DNA of 64,000 bases, taken from the NCBI GenBank assembly GCA_010909165.1, contig MU008197.1, positions 372,001 through 436,000 of the forward strand. Direction: 5' to 3'. How positions within the stretch are numbered: the stretch's first letter is position 1; every line of letters begins with the position of its first letter. Positions 36,687 to 46,595 of this stretch are shown here, piece by piece. The position numbers and the translations under genes were made by a program. The DNA comes from Anthoceros angustus. Taxonomy: Eukaryota > Streptophyta > Anthocerotopsida > Anthocerotales > Anthocerotaceae. The notes under the pieces are model-generated. The model worked only from the letters and a program-made list of their open reading frames with translations. It was not told the origin of the DNA and searched no databases.

Positions 36687-37697
36687 TAAATTATCTAAAA
36701 ATAAAATAGCTATCTTTTATTATTTTCATGAATGTTATCAACATTATAAACTCTTTTGACAATTTATCTATCTTTGTAAACTTATCCACCAGTTCGTCAT
36801 TATATTGAGATACTTCACATCATTCTACAACCCATCCATAGATATTCACAGCTTGCCTGGCCTCAAAAGTAACGTTAAAGAATGGAGTAGATTTAAATGG
36901 ATGTAAGTAGATAAAGATACATAATGATATTTTTAATTCAAAAATAAATGGTCAAAACTCAAAAAGTAAAAATATTTTTGTAAGATTTTTGAAACAAATA
37001 TTATACAAGATTGTAAAGGGTTAAAGAAAGTATGAAAGATTCATGCTGTTTAAATGGTTGAAAAAAAAACTAGGTGACATCAATAACATAATTTCATCTC
37101 ATATGTTTCAAAGAAAAAAGAGAAAGACTAGCATATGATAGAAAAAATTCTTTTAATGATATTTCTTGAATAAAGAAATATAAGTGATCTATTCTATCAA
37201 AGTTTTGACTATTAAAAAGGTTGAATCTATAAAGACTATAACTAGATACAACGCCTAATCTAGAGGAATTATAACTATTTATAATTTCAACCTTCCTAAT
37301 TCAATACCTACCAAGATTACCAATTTTTCTCATATATATCTAGTATCCTAAAATCAATTAAGGCCAAAAATCTAGAGAGTGTCGCTGCATTTATGTTTTT
37401 AGTATCAGAATGTTCAAAGATCTATGTGGCCTCTGTGCTTTGGTATTAGCCTTCATTGGCTGGGGTTGGAGGGTTTTTTACCTATCTTATTTAATAAAGT
37501 TTTTTTATCTTACTAAAATCTAGAGAGAATCGTAAATGCAAAAAGTCAGGGAAGACGGATGGGGAGAAGTGATCCGCTATTTAGAAGCCAGGCAGATAAA
37601 TCACTGCGTCATTAAGCATTCAATTGTGATTTCTGGGACCTATATTCCCTATAGCTTCTGATAAATATTAGCAACCGCAAGGAAAAGAAGAGCTTTC
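36687..37697. other. AT-rich intergenic DNA
   Basis: Very AT-rich, no gene recognised. The last 150 bases, rising in GC, are the probable promoter and leader of the DJ-1 gene. Confidence 0.4.
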
Positions 37698-39593
37698 ATG
37701 GCGTCGCCTCCAGACATCCCGACTGACGAGAAGTGGGTGCGTGCGCGAGAGGACTGGAGGCGTTCGCGAGAGAAAAAGGTTTGTGGACAAAGGTGTGCAT
37801 TGTTGAAAAATTAATGGACTCCTGACCTCTGTTCATGTGTGATCAGGTTCTGATTCCCATAGCGAAGGGGACTGAAGAGATAGAGGCTGTCATTCTAGCC
37901 TCCATTCTGCGCAGAGCAGGTGCTGTGGTTACTGTAGCGTCGGTTGAAGACGGCCTACAAGTTGTGGCTTCCAGGAATGTGAAGTTGGAGGCCGATGTTC
38001 TCATTGCGGGTTGCAAAGACGGAATCTACGATCTCGTGGTTCTTCCTGTATGTGATTGTTATCTCTGGTGTTGGTTAGGAAAAATTTTCCGATTCTTCAG
38101 ACAGAGTCCGAGTGGGGTGACCTCATGATCAGGGAGGTATGCCAGGTTCTGAGCGCTTGCGGGACTGCAGTATTTTGAAAGAGATTACACAAGCTCAAGC
38201 AAGCAGCAAACGACTTATTGGTGGAATCTCTGCCGCTCCTCCTATTGCCCTGGAAAGCTGGGGTCTTCTGAAGAATGTTAAGGTAACTGCGACCTTTGAA
38301 TGATTCCAGTCAGGATGTCACTTCTTGCATAATTTCCCAGGGTTTGATGTTTTTAATATTTTATCAGCTATTGGGGACTGGTATCCTTTCTTTTCCAGGC
38401 AACCTGTCATCCCCTGTTCAGAGAACACCTATCGAACCCCCGGTTTGCGGATGCCAGGGTACTCAAAGATGGAATTGTGACCACTAGTCGGGGCCCTGGT
38501 ACAGCTATGGAGTTTGCACTTTCTTTGGTGGAACAGCTATATGACGACTTGGTGGTGAAGGAGCTTTTCAGGAAGCTGGTACAGCAGCCAGTCCGGCACA
38601 AGTTTTAAGAGCAAAGTGCATGATGTTTCGGGGTAAAGCTTCGCGAGCATGTTCATCTGAGGCCCGTTTACAATGCATGATCAGGTCATGCGCTGTCCAA
38701 ATGCCGATGAGCCATTCAAGGTGGAGCACGATCTGCAGTATTGGACTGTGGGATTCCCATCACAAGTGTTTACTGTGAGTAGTGCCCTCCGACTTTGTCA
38801 TCTACCTTTCAGCAACCTGTAGCTTAGCAGCATATGGTATATGATGTCAGGCTCTTGTACCTGTTGCTACCGGGTCCGAAGAAATGGAGACAGTAATTAT
38901 CGTGGATGTGCTGAGGAGAGCAGGAGTACATGTGGTCGTTGCATCAATAGAGACCGACCTTAAGATTGTAGCCACCAGGGGTGTCAAGATTGCGGCAGAC
39001 AAGCTCCTAAAAGATGTGTTGTCATCGAAGTTCGACATTGTGATCATACCGGTAATCGTCCATTCGATTCCCAATCTCGAGAGAGCATGGGCGGAGTTTG
39101 CTGCCACAGCTGTTTCATACTTCCCGATTCATTGTAATGCCATGTTTTCGCAGGGTGGTTTTCCAGGGGCAGTGAGGCTCGCTAAGTGCGAACCCCTGGT
39201 TACGTTGTTGCGCCAGCAGATGGATGAAAAAAGAATCCTAGCGGCAATTTGTGCAGCGCCCGTCCTTGTTCTGCAAGCGAAGGGTTTGCTGAAAGTAAGC
39301 CGTAGATCTCTCCCCTTGCCCCTGGTATTCGTGAGCCTTCCAATGTTGGTGCAACAGGCTAACCCGTCTCATTGGTCGGCCTGTAGGGCAAGAAGGCCAC
39401 GGCTCATCCTTCGCTGTGTCACCTACTTGCTGATCACAGCGCCGAAAAGATGCGAGTTGTTATTGATGGCCTTGTTGCAACCAGTCGAGGACCCGGCACA
39501 GCCATCGAATTTGTTTTGGCAATCGTGGAGAAGCTGTTTGGACGTGACACCGCGCTGGCAATTGCGGGGCCGATGCTCTTCCCTTATGCATGA
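37698..39593 (+). CDS. DJ1: DJ-1/PARK7-like protein, two tandem DJ-1/PfpI domains
   Basis: Eight exons keep phase: 37698-37778, 37847-38047, 38133-38282, 38399-38578, 38685-38774, 38851-39051, 39154-39294, 39387-39593. They give 416 residues, the usual length of plant DJ-1 proteins, which carry two DJ-1 domains and act as glyoxalases or redox-linked chaperones. Domain 1 starts [16 protein letters not shown], domain 2 [16 protein letters not shown]. Domain 2 keeps the nucleophilic elbow Cys ([11 protein letters not shown]334). In domain 1 the matching residue is Ser127 ([11 protein letters not shown]), so only the second domain should have the classic cysteine chemistry. The exon 4 donor (CTG|GTACAG, at 38579) is weak, but it is the only choice that joins KELFRKL to [10 protein letters not shown] in frame. 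Without it the frame ends at a TAA near 38606. Localisation is not evident; there is no transit peptide. Confidence 0.9.
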
Positions 39594-39629
39594 CTGCTAT
39601 GCGTGCAGGGGCCAGCAACATGCCAACGT

Positions 39630-39965
39630 TCTGTCACCTTATACTTGCAAGCTTGCAAGCTTGCAAGCTTCTCATCCTGCAGAGTTTGCTTTCAAGGAGT
39701 AATCTACATGTCATTGCGAGGAGGGGGCGTGGCGGTAAGCAGTCGCACGTGCGTGCGGATTTGAGGTGGTCGCGACCATGTCGCCGGAGTTGCAAAGTTC
39801 AAGTGGGGATGGAAATGACGGCCGTGACAATTGTTGCCCCAAGGCACCTCCTTGGTCTGGGAATGTCTCGTGTCGATTGCCAGTTGATTGGGTGGACGCA
39901 CTCGAGGGTGCAAGGTGGAACCTCCTGAGAATTCGTCTCGCTCTCCCCCTGACTTTCTCAGGCTT
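39630..39965 (+). mobile_element. Internally deleted twin of the LINE ORF1-like element
   Basis: Two parts of the adjacent 40330-41370 unit recur here with the middle missing. The left part (CTGTCACCTTAT...GCAGAGTTTGCTT...GAGG-GGGCGTGGCGG) matches 40340-40460. The right part (CCGGAGTTGCAA...GATGGAAATGA...GGTTGCCCCAAG-like) matches 41180-41270. What remains of the zinc knuckle reads GDGNDGRDNCCPK in place of CTSCGDENDHRSKGCPK. It is a non-functional deletion derivative in direct orientation. A short (CAAGCTTG)n run sits at 39647-39670. Confidence 0.6.
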
Positions 39966-40452
39966 GCGATACCGAGTAACTTGTTATGTAGGCACGCTTG
40001 TTCCCCTTTAGCTCAAATGAACAAGTTCTGCTTTGGTAGTGAAGGATAAGGATGCCTCCAGGCTTGCTTTGTGCTTGTTCTTGTGATATTTTGACTTGAC
40101 GTGCAGGAAGTGGCTTTTCTGAAGGTGTGCTCACCAGGGCGTTGTGTGGATTACTGTATATACTACACTACCTGTTGGTGTTCGTGGGTTGTAAACACAG
40201 CAGGAGTCAGGTGCAGGTTACCAGGTTGGAGCAAGTGTAAAATTGTGAGAGATCCCCAAATGTCTGACAAGGTGTAAAGGATAAGGCAGTTGGGATACTC
40301 GGTCACTTGTACTGGATTACGCTACGCTTTCGATTCGACTGTCACCTTATCTCCCTCGATCAGTTTTCTAATCCTGTAGAGTTTGCTTGGAAGCTGGAAT
40401 GAAGCTGTGATTGCTAGGAGGGGCGTGGCGGCAATTCAAGGTGGTGGCAACC

Positions 40453-41295
40453 ATGTTGCCGGTGAGCCCCCGACAGAGCGGCTCGACCTTCATACTGCGA
40501 AGGTCACCGGGTCGCCAGACGTCGGTGGAAGGAGATGGGCAGAAGGAGGTCAAGGCAGAGGATGGGTCGGCAGGGATGCGGAGGAAGCGTGTGACAGACG
40601 GCCCGGCGAGGGTGGTGTTGGGATCTCGTTATCTGAAGATGTTCTCGGCCAAGGGCTACCTGGCATGTGAAGAACACACTGTTGCTAGCACGACGGTGCA
40701 AGGCGTGACGGCCAGGGGTAGCGTGCCTACAATCCCCGCTCTGGAAGCGTTCGTGCGCAGCGTGATCGACGCCGATCCGGCCTACGTGCACCTGCTGAAG
40801 GATGGAGCGTTCCGCATCAAGCTCTCCGCTCCCTCGGACGCAGACCTGCTACTGCAATGCGACAAGCTGTTTGGTGACGGGCTCCCGCTCGTCTTGGAAA
40901 GATGGAGTGCGGACAGGGTGGTGGAGAGCGATGAACTGCGGAAACGATTTGTGTGGGTGGCCATGCCTGGCCTCCCCCTCCACTTGGTCAACATGGCCGA
41001 TGACATGATCGCCCAGATCGGCCGAGTTGTTATCGTCCCTGGGCCTCGCGCGTTCCTGGAGTCTGCGGGCAGTCCCAGGTGGGGCATCAAGGTTGCACCG
41101 GGTACGCAGCTACCCAAAGGAATCTGTGTGGAAGATCCAGACGATTCAGGCAAGGTCATCTGGCAGAAATTCTACTATCCGGAGTTGCAAGGTCGCTGCA
41201 CCTCGTGTGGCGATGAAAATGATCACCGTAGCAAGGGTTGCCCCAAGCCAACCCCTTGGAATGGCCTCTCTCGTTTCCCCGATCCCAAGCCTTGA
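40453..41295 (+). CDS. LINE ORF1-like nucleic-acid-binding protein (DUF4283-type plus zinc knuckle)
   Basis: An uninterrupted single-exon frame of 280 codons from the first in-frame ATG; the frame is open a little further upstream. The pattern fits gag-like ORF1 proteins of plant LINEs. An N-terminal basic segment leads into a DUF4283-like fold (VHLLKDGAFRIKLSAPSDAD, PLVLERWSADR, FVWVAMPGLPLHLVN), and it ends with a zinc knuckle of form C-x2-C-x5-H-x4-C (CTSCGDENDHRSKGC). No reverse transcriptase follows: within 150 bases the sequence becomes AT-rich. It could be a truncated element or an ORF1 kept by the host. An internally deleted twin lies immediately upstream in the same orientation. Confidence 0.6.
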   Translation: MLPVSPRQSGSTFILRRSPGRQTSVEGDGQKEVKAEDGSAGMRRKRVTDGPARVVLGSRYLKMFSAKGYLACEEHTVASTTVQGVTARGSVPTIPALEAFVRSVIDADPAYVHLLKDGAFRIKLSAPSDADLLLQCDKLFGDGLPLVLERWSADRVVESDELRKRFVWVAMPGLPLHLVNMADDMIAQIGRVVIVPGPRAFLESAGSPRWGIKVAPGTQLPKGICVEDPDDSGKVIWQKFYYPELQGRCTSCGDENDHRSKGCPKPTPWNGLSRFPDPKP

Positions 41296-42464
41296 TCCTT
41301 GCTCCTTCATCTGAAATGCCAGGGAAGAATTCGGCTCTTCTCCGTGACTTTCTCATGAGGCTTTGGCACAGGCGGTGGCACGATTCACTAAAACCAGACA
41401 CCACACTTGCCCAATTATTCATGATTTTAAGTTTTTACTTCATCAAAGCTTATTTATATTGAAATAAAATATATCCCCTATGTAGTTCTGTACACCTACC
41501 TATGTATGGTATGTATGTATGTATCAAAAACTTGATGACGCGGCAGACCACTACCCGTAGACGGAGTCGGGTACGGTGCGGTAACTCTGTGTGGACGTTG
41601 CATTGCGAAAGAATCCTGGTTATGCATGTATAATTAGGACAGTCACTTGTTGGAGTGCAGTGAATGGCAAGGGATGGCGGGCCCTGGTGCTTACAATATA
41701 GCAACCGTCCAGCAGTAAAGGCGGAGACAGAGTCAGCTTTGGTCCCGTTGATGGCGCGAATTCAATGCGATCTGGCCCAATCAGACAAGTGGGTAGGCTA
41801 TGGAGTAGGGACTGCGAAGCTGCGGGGCGCGTGCCGGGCTCTCTGCCATTCCCTGCCCGGGCCGGCTACAGCATTGCGGCCGCTCGCAGCTGCAGCCGGC
41901 CTGGTGGCGAGACTCCTTCCCATGACTCTGTCGTTTTTGTGTTTCCTTCTTCTTGACAGTGTCTGTTTGCTCGCACTGAGTCCTACTGGTGTGCTTGTTG
42001 TTTGACTGGGGTGAAACCGCGTTGAAGCTTTCCCGGCGTGATTCGGTGTTGCGATTCCTTTGTTTTTGCAGGAGCTTTGCTGGAGGAGCTCATCAGGCTT
42101 GGGAGGGATGCGAGCTGTGCACCGTCTTCCTCCTCTCTTATTCGTCCTCATCTTCATCTGCTCCTACCGGCATTGCTCCCCTCCCGGACTCCGCCCCGCC
42201 GCTCCCCTGTGTTGAGGTTGCACATCTTCGGTCAGGATTCATGAATCCGGCGGGGCTGGGAGGCTGTCTGCTGTGTTGCCGCGCCAGGCTCAGCTGCGCG
42301 CCGCCTATCCCCACCGTTCTGTGGATGTTTTCCCCGTCCTGGCGGTCCAGACTCTAGCGTGATGCTGTTTCACATTGTGCGGTAGCGCGGGAGGTCGGCT
42401 ATCTCGCAGCGAGCTTGCCATCCCGATATCATTTTTTCTTGGATACATATATCTATATCTCAGC
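41296..42464. other. Intergenic DNA and probable leader of the next gene
   Basis: AT-rich to about 41650, with a small TATG repeat near 41500-41525, then GC-richer. A TTTTTGCAG acceptor-like site at about 42063-42071, after a GTTTGACTGG-type donor, suggests a leader intron. No separate gene is visible. Confidence 0.35.
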
Positions 42465-43460
42465 ATGGAGAAGTCCAAGCGGAGCCCTGGCAGCCCCTCC
42501 GGGCCTCACCAGTCCCTCCCTCGCAGCAGCAGCAGCAGCAGTAGGAGCACTTCCGGCGGCTTCAAACGGACTGTACGCCGAGTGATGCGAAGCTCCTCCA
42601 GAGTCTTCCGCCATAGCCGCTCCATCAAGCCCGCGGAAGCTCCCGCTGCCGCCCCGGCCCCTTCTCCGGCTGTCAACCCGGACCCGACGGACGGCACTGG
42701 CACTGGCACTGGCAGAGACATGCATGGCAGAGGCCCTAGCAGCAGCGATGGCGGATCAGGATCAGGAGCAGGAGCAGGAGCAGGGATAGGCAGCAAGGAG
42801 ACGGCGATCGAGACACGGGCGGACGAGGACGGGAAGAAAAAAAAGTCGGGATGGACGGCCCTCTTCAGGCCGGTGACGGGGCTGGTGAAGGCGTACATAA
42901 ACTTCATGATGCGGCCCACGCCGGACGAGGATGGCTACACCCCGGGCTCCCAGATCGGGCTGAGCAACCCGACGCTCGGCGGGAACTCGTCCCGGGCGCC
43001 GTCCCCGGTTCCGTCCCCGCGCGCGACCGGGACCCCGGGCCCCGCCTCCTCCCGGTCGCACCCGGCCGCGTACCGGCCGTCGCAGTCGGGCCCCATTCCA
43101 GCCAGGACCCGGCAGCGGCACCCGTCCGGTCGGCGGTACCCGCACTCGGGCCCGCTCCCGGGCGACCACGACCGGTCGCACCTGGTGCACTCGGACAGCC
43201 GGAGGTACTCGGGGGAGCTGCGCAAGGACGGGGAGCTCCTGAAACGCCGCACTGCAGAGGAGGTGGCGCGTGACGCCGTCGTGGGCCAGGCTGTGGTGTT
43301 CGGCCCCGGCAAGCCCACACCCCCACCCAAGGGGCGGGTCGTGGAGGAAGAGGAAGAACTCGTTTTCGCCATGCCTCCGCTTCCGCCCTCCGCCTATGCT
43401 CCCCGCCTTTTCGCCGTTGCGGAAGAAGCGGGCACGCCACGTGGCGTCTCGCTCCGGTAA
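42465..43460 (+). CDS. Basic, Ser/Pro/Gly-rich single-exon protein, function unknown
   Basis: One exon of 331 codons, very GC-rich. I chose the ATG at 42465 because it starts a sustained basic region (MEKSKRSPGSPSG) and upstream in-frame sequence is AT-rich with no motif. The N-terminal 55 residues are Ser/Arg-rich, with a Ser run from (AGC)n, followed by an Ala/Pro tract and short Gly-Thr and Gly-Ala repeats (about 80-110). The one segment that looks structured is SGWTALFRPVTGLVKAYINF (about 128-147), which may form an amphipathic helix. The rest is Pro/Arg/Ser-rich with an acidic patch (VVEEEEEL) near the end. It is largely disordered. I do not recognise the family. It converges with the alcohol oxidase gene, 280 bases away. 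Confidence 0.6.
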   Translation: MEKSKRSPGSPSGPHQSLPRSSSSSSRSTSGGFKRTVRRVMRSSSRVFRHSRSIKPAEAPAAAPAPSPAVNPDPTDGTGTGTGRDMHGRGPSSSDGGSGSGAGAGAGIGSKETAIETRADEDGKKKKSGWTALFRPVTGLVKAYINFMMRPTPDEDGYTPGSQIGLSNPTLGGNSSRAPSPVPSPRATGTPGPASSRSHPAAYRPSQSGPIPARTRQRHPSGRRYPHSGPLPGDHDRSHLVHSDSRRYSGELRKDGELLKRRTAEEVARDAVVGQAVVFGPGKPTPPPKGRVVEEEEELVFAMPPLPPSAYAPRLFAVAEEAGTPRGVSLR

Positions 43461-43740
43461 CCATATTCCACCGGCCGCTCACGCCTCGCTGCAGGTTCTA
43501 GGCATGAAGCCTGCCACTCAGTCCGTGTCTACCTACCCCTCCTTGTACAAGTAGCCAACACTGTTTCGCTTATTTCGAAAATCATCTATCGGTGATATCC
43601 ATGTCTGTTTAGCGACGACTCGTCATATAGATTTGAATGTCATCGACCGATGGGATGTCGGTCAGTCTACTTCACTGGGAAGACGAAGGTTCTGGTTCGA
43701 ATTCGCTCCGGTACTAACGCCGCGCGTAATGAATGGCCTC

Positions 43741-46595
43741 TCAATCGGCAGCGGTCTCGAGAAACTCCCTGACAGCCTGGGCGGTGCAGTACGCGATGGA
43801 TTGAACGGTAATCATGGGGTTGACGCCGGAGGCGGTCGGGAAGACGCTGGCGTCACCGAGGAAGAGGCCCAGGGCGTCCCAGGCGTGGCCGTCCTGGTCG
43901 ACGACGGAAGACCGGGGGTCGACGCCCATGCGGCAGCTGCCCATCTGATGAGCGGTTAGAATGGGCGACCGGAGATTGTTGAGGCCCCGCGCCAAGACCC
44001 TCTGGAGGAAGGCGTCCATGTCTTCCGGCGAGGAGAGGCGAACGTCCAGAACCTCGCCGTCGGCCTGGTGCGTGCCGATTTCGGAAGCGCCGGCCGCGGC
44101 GAGCGCGCGGAGGGCCGCGACGAAGCCGTCCAAGATGTGCTGCTCGTCCAGGGGGGCGAGGCGGTAGTGCACCAGAGGCCCGCCGTTGTGGGGCGCCGTT
44201 TGTACGGATCCGCTGCCAGTATCTCGGCAGAGGGAGATGACGTGGACGGTGCGCGCGAACTTGTGCATGCGGGCCTTAAAGTCCCGGGCGGTGGTCCAGG
44301 GCATCATGATCGCGAAGCTCCCGGGGTGCAGAGTCGGGACTTCCAGTAGAGCCCCGTAGCCGGATCCTTCCCAGTCGGCAGCGACGGTGGAGTAAGCGGT
44401 CATGATGGCGCCCTCGTAGTGGACGTGATCCTCGTCCGGGAAATAGCCCCACACGCTGGGCACCGGGTGGAGATGAAGATGCTTGCCGATGTTAGGGTTG
44501 CGGAATCCTGACTTGAGGAGGAGAGGAGGCGTGTTGAGGGATCCGCACGCTACCACCGTCGCCTTGGCGCGGACCAGGAGCCTGATCCCGGATCCCAGAG
44601 ATGCCCACACGCCTCGAGCTCGTCTCGACCTCTTCCCGCCCCGCGGGAATGGAGGACGGCTTCCGCCCCTGCACCCGGCTAGGATCGCGGCGCCGGCGCG
44701 GGCCGCGTCCAGCAGCCACGTTTCCGCGGTGCTCTGCTTCTGCCCGCTGGAGCACCCGAATCCGCACCAGCCGCAATGGTGGTCCGGGGGGGCGTTCCTG
44801 GGGATGGTGCCCGCGTGGTAGCCCAGCTTCTTGCATCCCCGCCGCAGCATGGCGTTCTGGAGGCTCTCGCGTTCGATTCCTGTCTGCACGCCCGCGCGCT
44901 CGCATACCCGGTCCATGGCGTTCTGGTACCGCTCGCTGGCGAAGAGCGGGAGGTGGAGATCCTGGGACCATTCTCGGAGCACGTGCGGGGGAGTGCGGAA
45001 GCTGGCGGACCAGTTCACGGTGGATCCCCCGCCCACGGTGGAGCCGGCTATGAGGCCGATGGCGCCGTCCGAGGTGCTCAGCAGGCCGCCTCCTTCGTAC
45101 AGGGCTTGGTAGCTCGGGAGCTCCAGCAGGGACAAGTCCTGCCTGGCGAAGTAGCCTCCCTTCTCCAGCACCACCACTTTGAATCCGGCTTGTGCTAGCA
45201 CGCCCGCGATCACGCCGCCCCCTGAGCCCGACCCTACCACCACCGCGTCGCAGTCGATGCCCACCACCTCCTCCTTGCCGGGCTTGGCCTTGGGCTTCAT
45301 CTGTCGGTACAGATCCTGCATATGGGAGATGCCCTCCTCCCCCAGCAACGAGCACCCTGCTGCTGTCAGCACCTTCTCCACCCGGCCCACTCCCTGCTCC
45401 GCTGCCTCCCGTAGATCCACCACATGCTTGGCCAGGGGCCGGGTGTCTTGTTCGGACTCCCCTTCCGATTGTTTGGGCCTGACACGCCGGGGATCAGGTC
45501 CGATATACCCTATTGTGTTCCAGGTTTTGTTGCGACCAGATGAATCAACCTGCCATCAAAAGCCAACATCACCTAGCAGAAGGTAGCTTGTAACACCGTT
45601 CAGCCAGTGAAGAGCCTTCTGCCAGCTGGAAAACGAAGAGCAAACATCCACTGGGCAGATGAAGAGCAATCTGACAGCTTGAAAACGGAAAACAAGCATC
45701 CACTGGTAGGACGAACAAAAATCAGCTCATCCAGCACAACTGAAGAAAAGAATCTCATCCAGCAGAAATGAGAAAAAGCATCTCATCCAACACAAATTAA
45801 AGAGCATCTCATCCAGCAGAGGTGAACAAAAACATCCAGCAAAACGAACAAGAGCATGTCATCCACCAGAACGGACATCACACACGCACAGGCCTTTGCA
45901 GCAACACAGTCAGCCTGAATTTTGTTATACAACATTATCAGTCTTTGCAAAACAGTCACAGCTGGAAGGAAGGAAGGAGTAACTGCGGGAAAAGGCAGAA
46001 ACCTGAGCGAAGTACACCACAACGGTGAGACTCTTGAAAATCTTGAAGATGACTCGGAGCAGCAGAATGGAGCTCAAGCACCAGCTCCTCAGGATGCTCT
46101 CCTGCCGCTCCAAGGGCAGGTCACCGAATTTTTGCACAAAAGGGAATCTTAAGGTGAAACAAAACCGCCCGCCCAGAAGAAGAGTTCCCAGGCGGGATGA
46201 AAGCAACCACACTACGAGGCTCATGAGGCCCACAGCTGTCGGATCGAGCCACTTACACAAGATCCCAGCCACCTGCAAGAAACAGCGTCAGCAATCCCCT
46301 CCCATCCCAAAACCCCGGATCCTGTAGATGCGAATAGTATTTGGAATTGAGCACAAACCTTTTCAGGCACTCCTGCGGCAGATGCGGACAGCTCATACAA
46401 GTCCTTGGCATCGCCTTCGGATGGGATAGACGGCAACAAGGCATCGCAGACAGCAGAAAGCGCCGCCACTTGCTTGGCCGAAAGGCTGTGAGACTGAGGA
46501 TCGTCTCCCCCACCGCACAGCAGTGGATGTCCCAACGATGCCACTGCGCCATTTACGGCGGGCTTCAAATCCAAGACAGCACCATCTGCAGTCAT
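43741..46595 (-). CDS. FAO: Long-chain alcohol oxidase (FAO), GMC oxidoreductase
   Basis: Three exons in phase (46359-46595, 46003-46272, 43741-45549) encode 771 residues, normal for plant long-chain fatty alcohol oxidases. These membrane-bound flavoenzymes oxidise long-chain alcohols to aldehydes and make hydrogen peroxide. Exon 1 has the family N-terminus (LSAKQVAALSAVCDALLPSI). Exon 2 holds the hydrophobic part (LMSLVVWLLSSRLGTLLLGG, FPFVQKFGDLPL, and a second segment about 147-168). Exon 3 carries the FAD Rossmann motif GSGSGGG (275-281), STVGGGSTVNW, the Cys-rich HHCGWCGFGCSSG, and the GMC C-terminal active-site block with H703 (HQMGSCRMG) and N746 (GVNPMITVQS). One stretch near genomic 44590-44690 (SRPPFPRGGKRSRRARG) looks unlike relatives and may reflect local frameshifts that compensate. 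Otherwise the gene is intact. Confidence 0.92.

Noticed and set aside
42453-43482. Several long minus- and plus-strand frames overlapping the 42465-43460 gene
   Set aside because: Very high GC content keeps all frames open; only one has a coherent amino-acid pattern and a suitable start.
43640-43715. tRNA-like sequence with GGTTCGAATTC B-box
   Set aside because: The acceptor arm pairs at only about five of seven positions, the D-arm and anticodon stem do not fold cleanly, and no standard anticodon loop context results.
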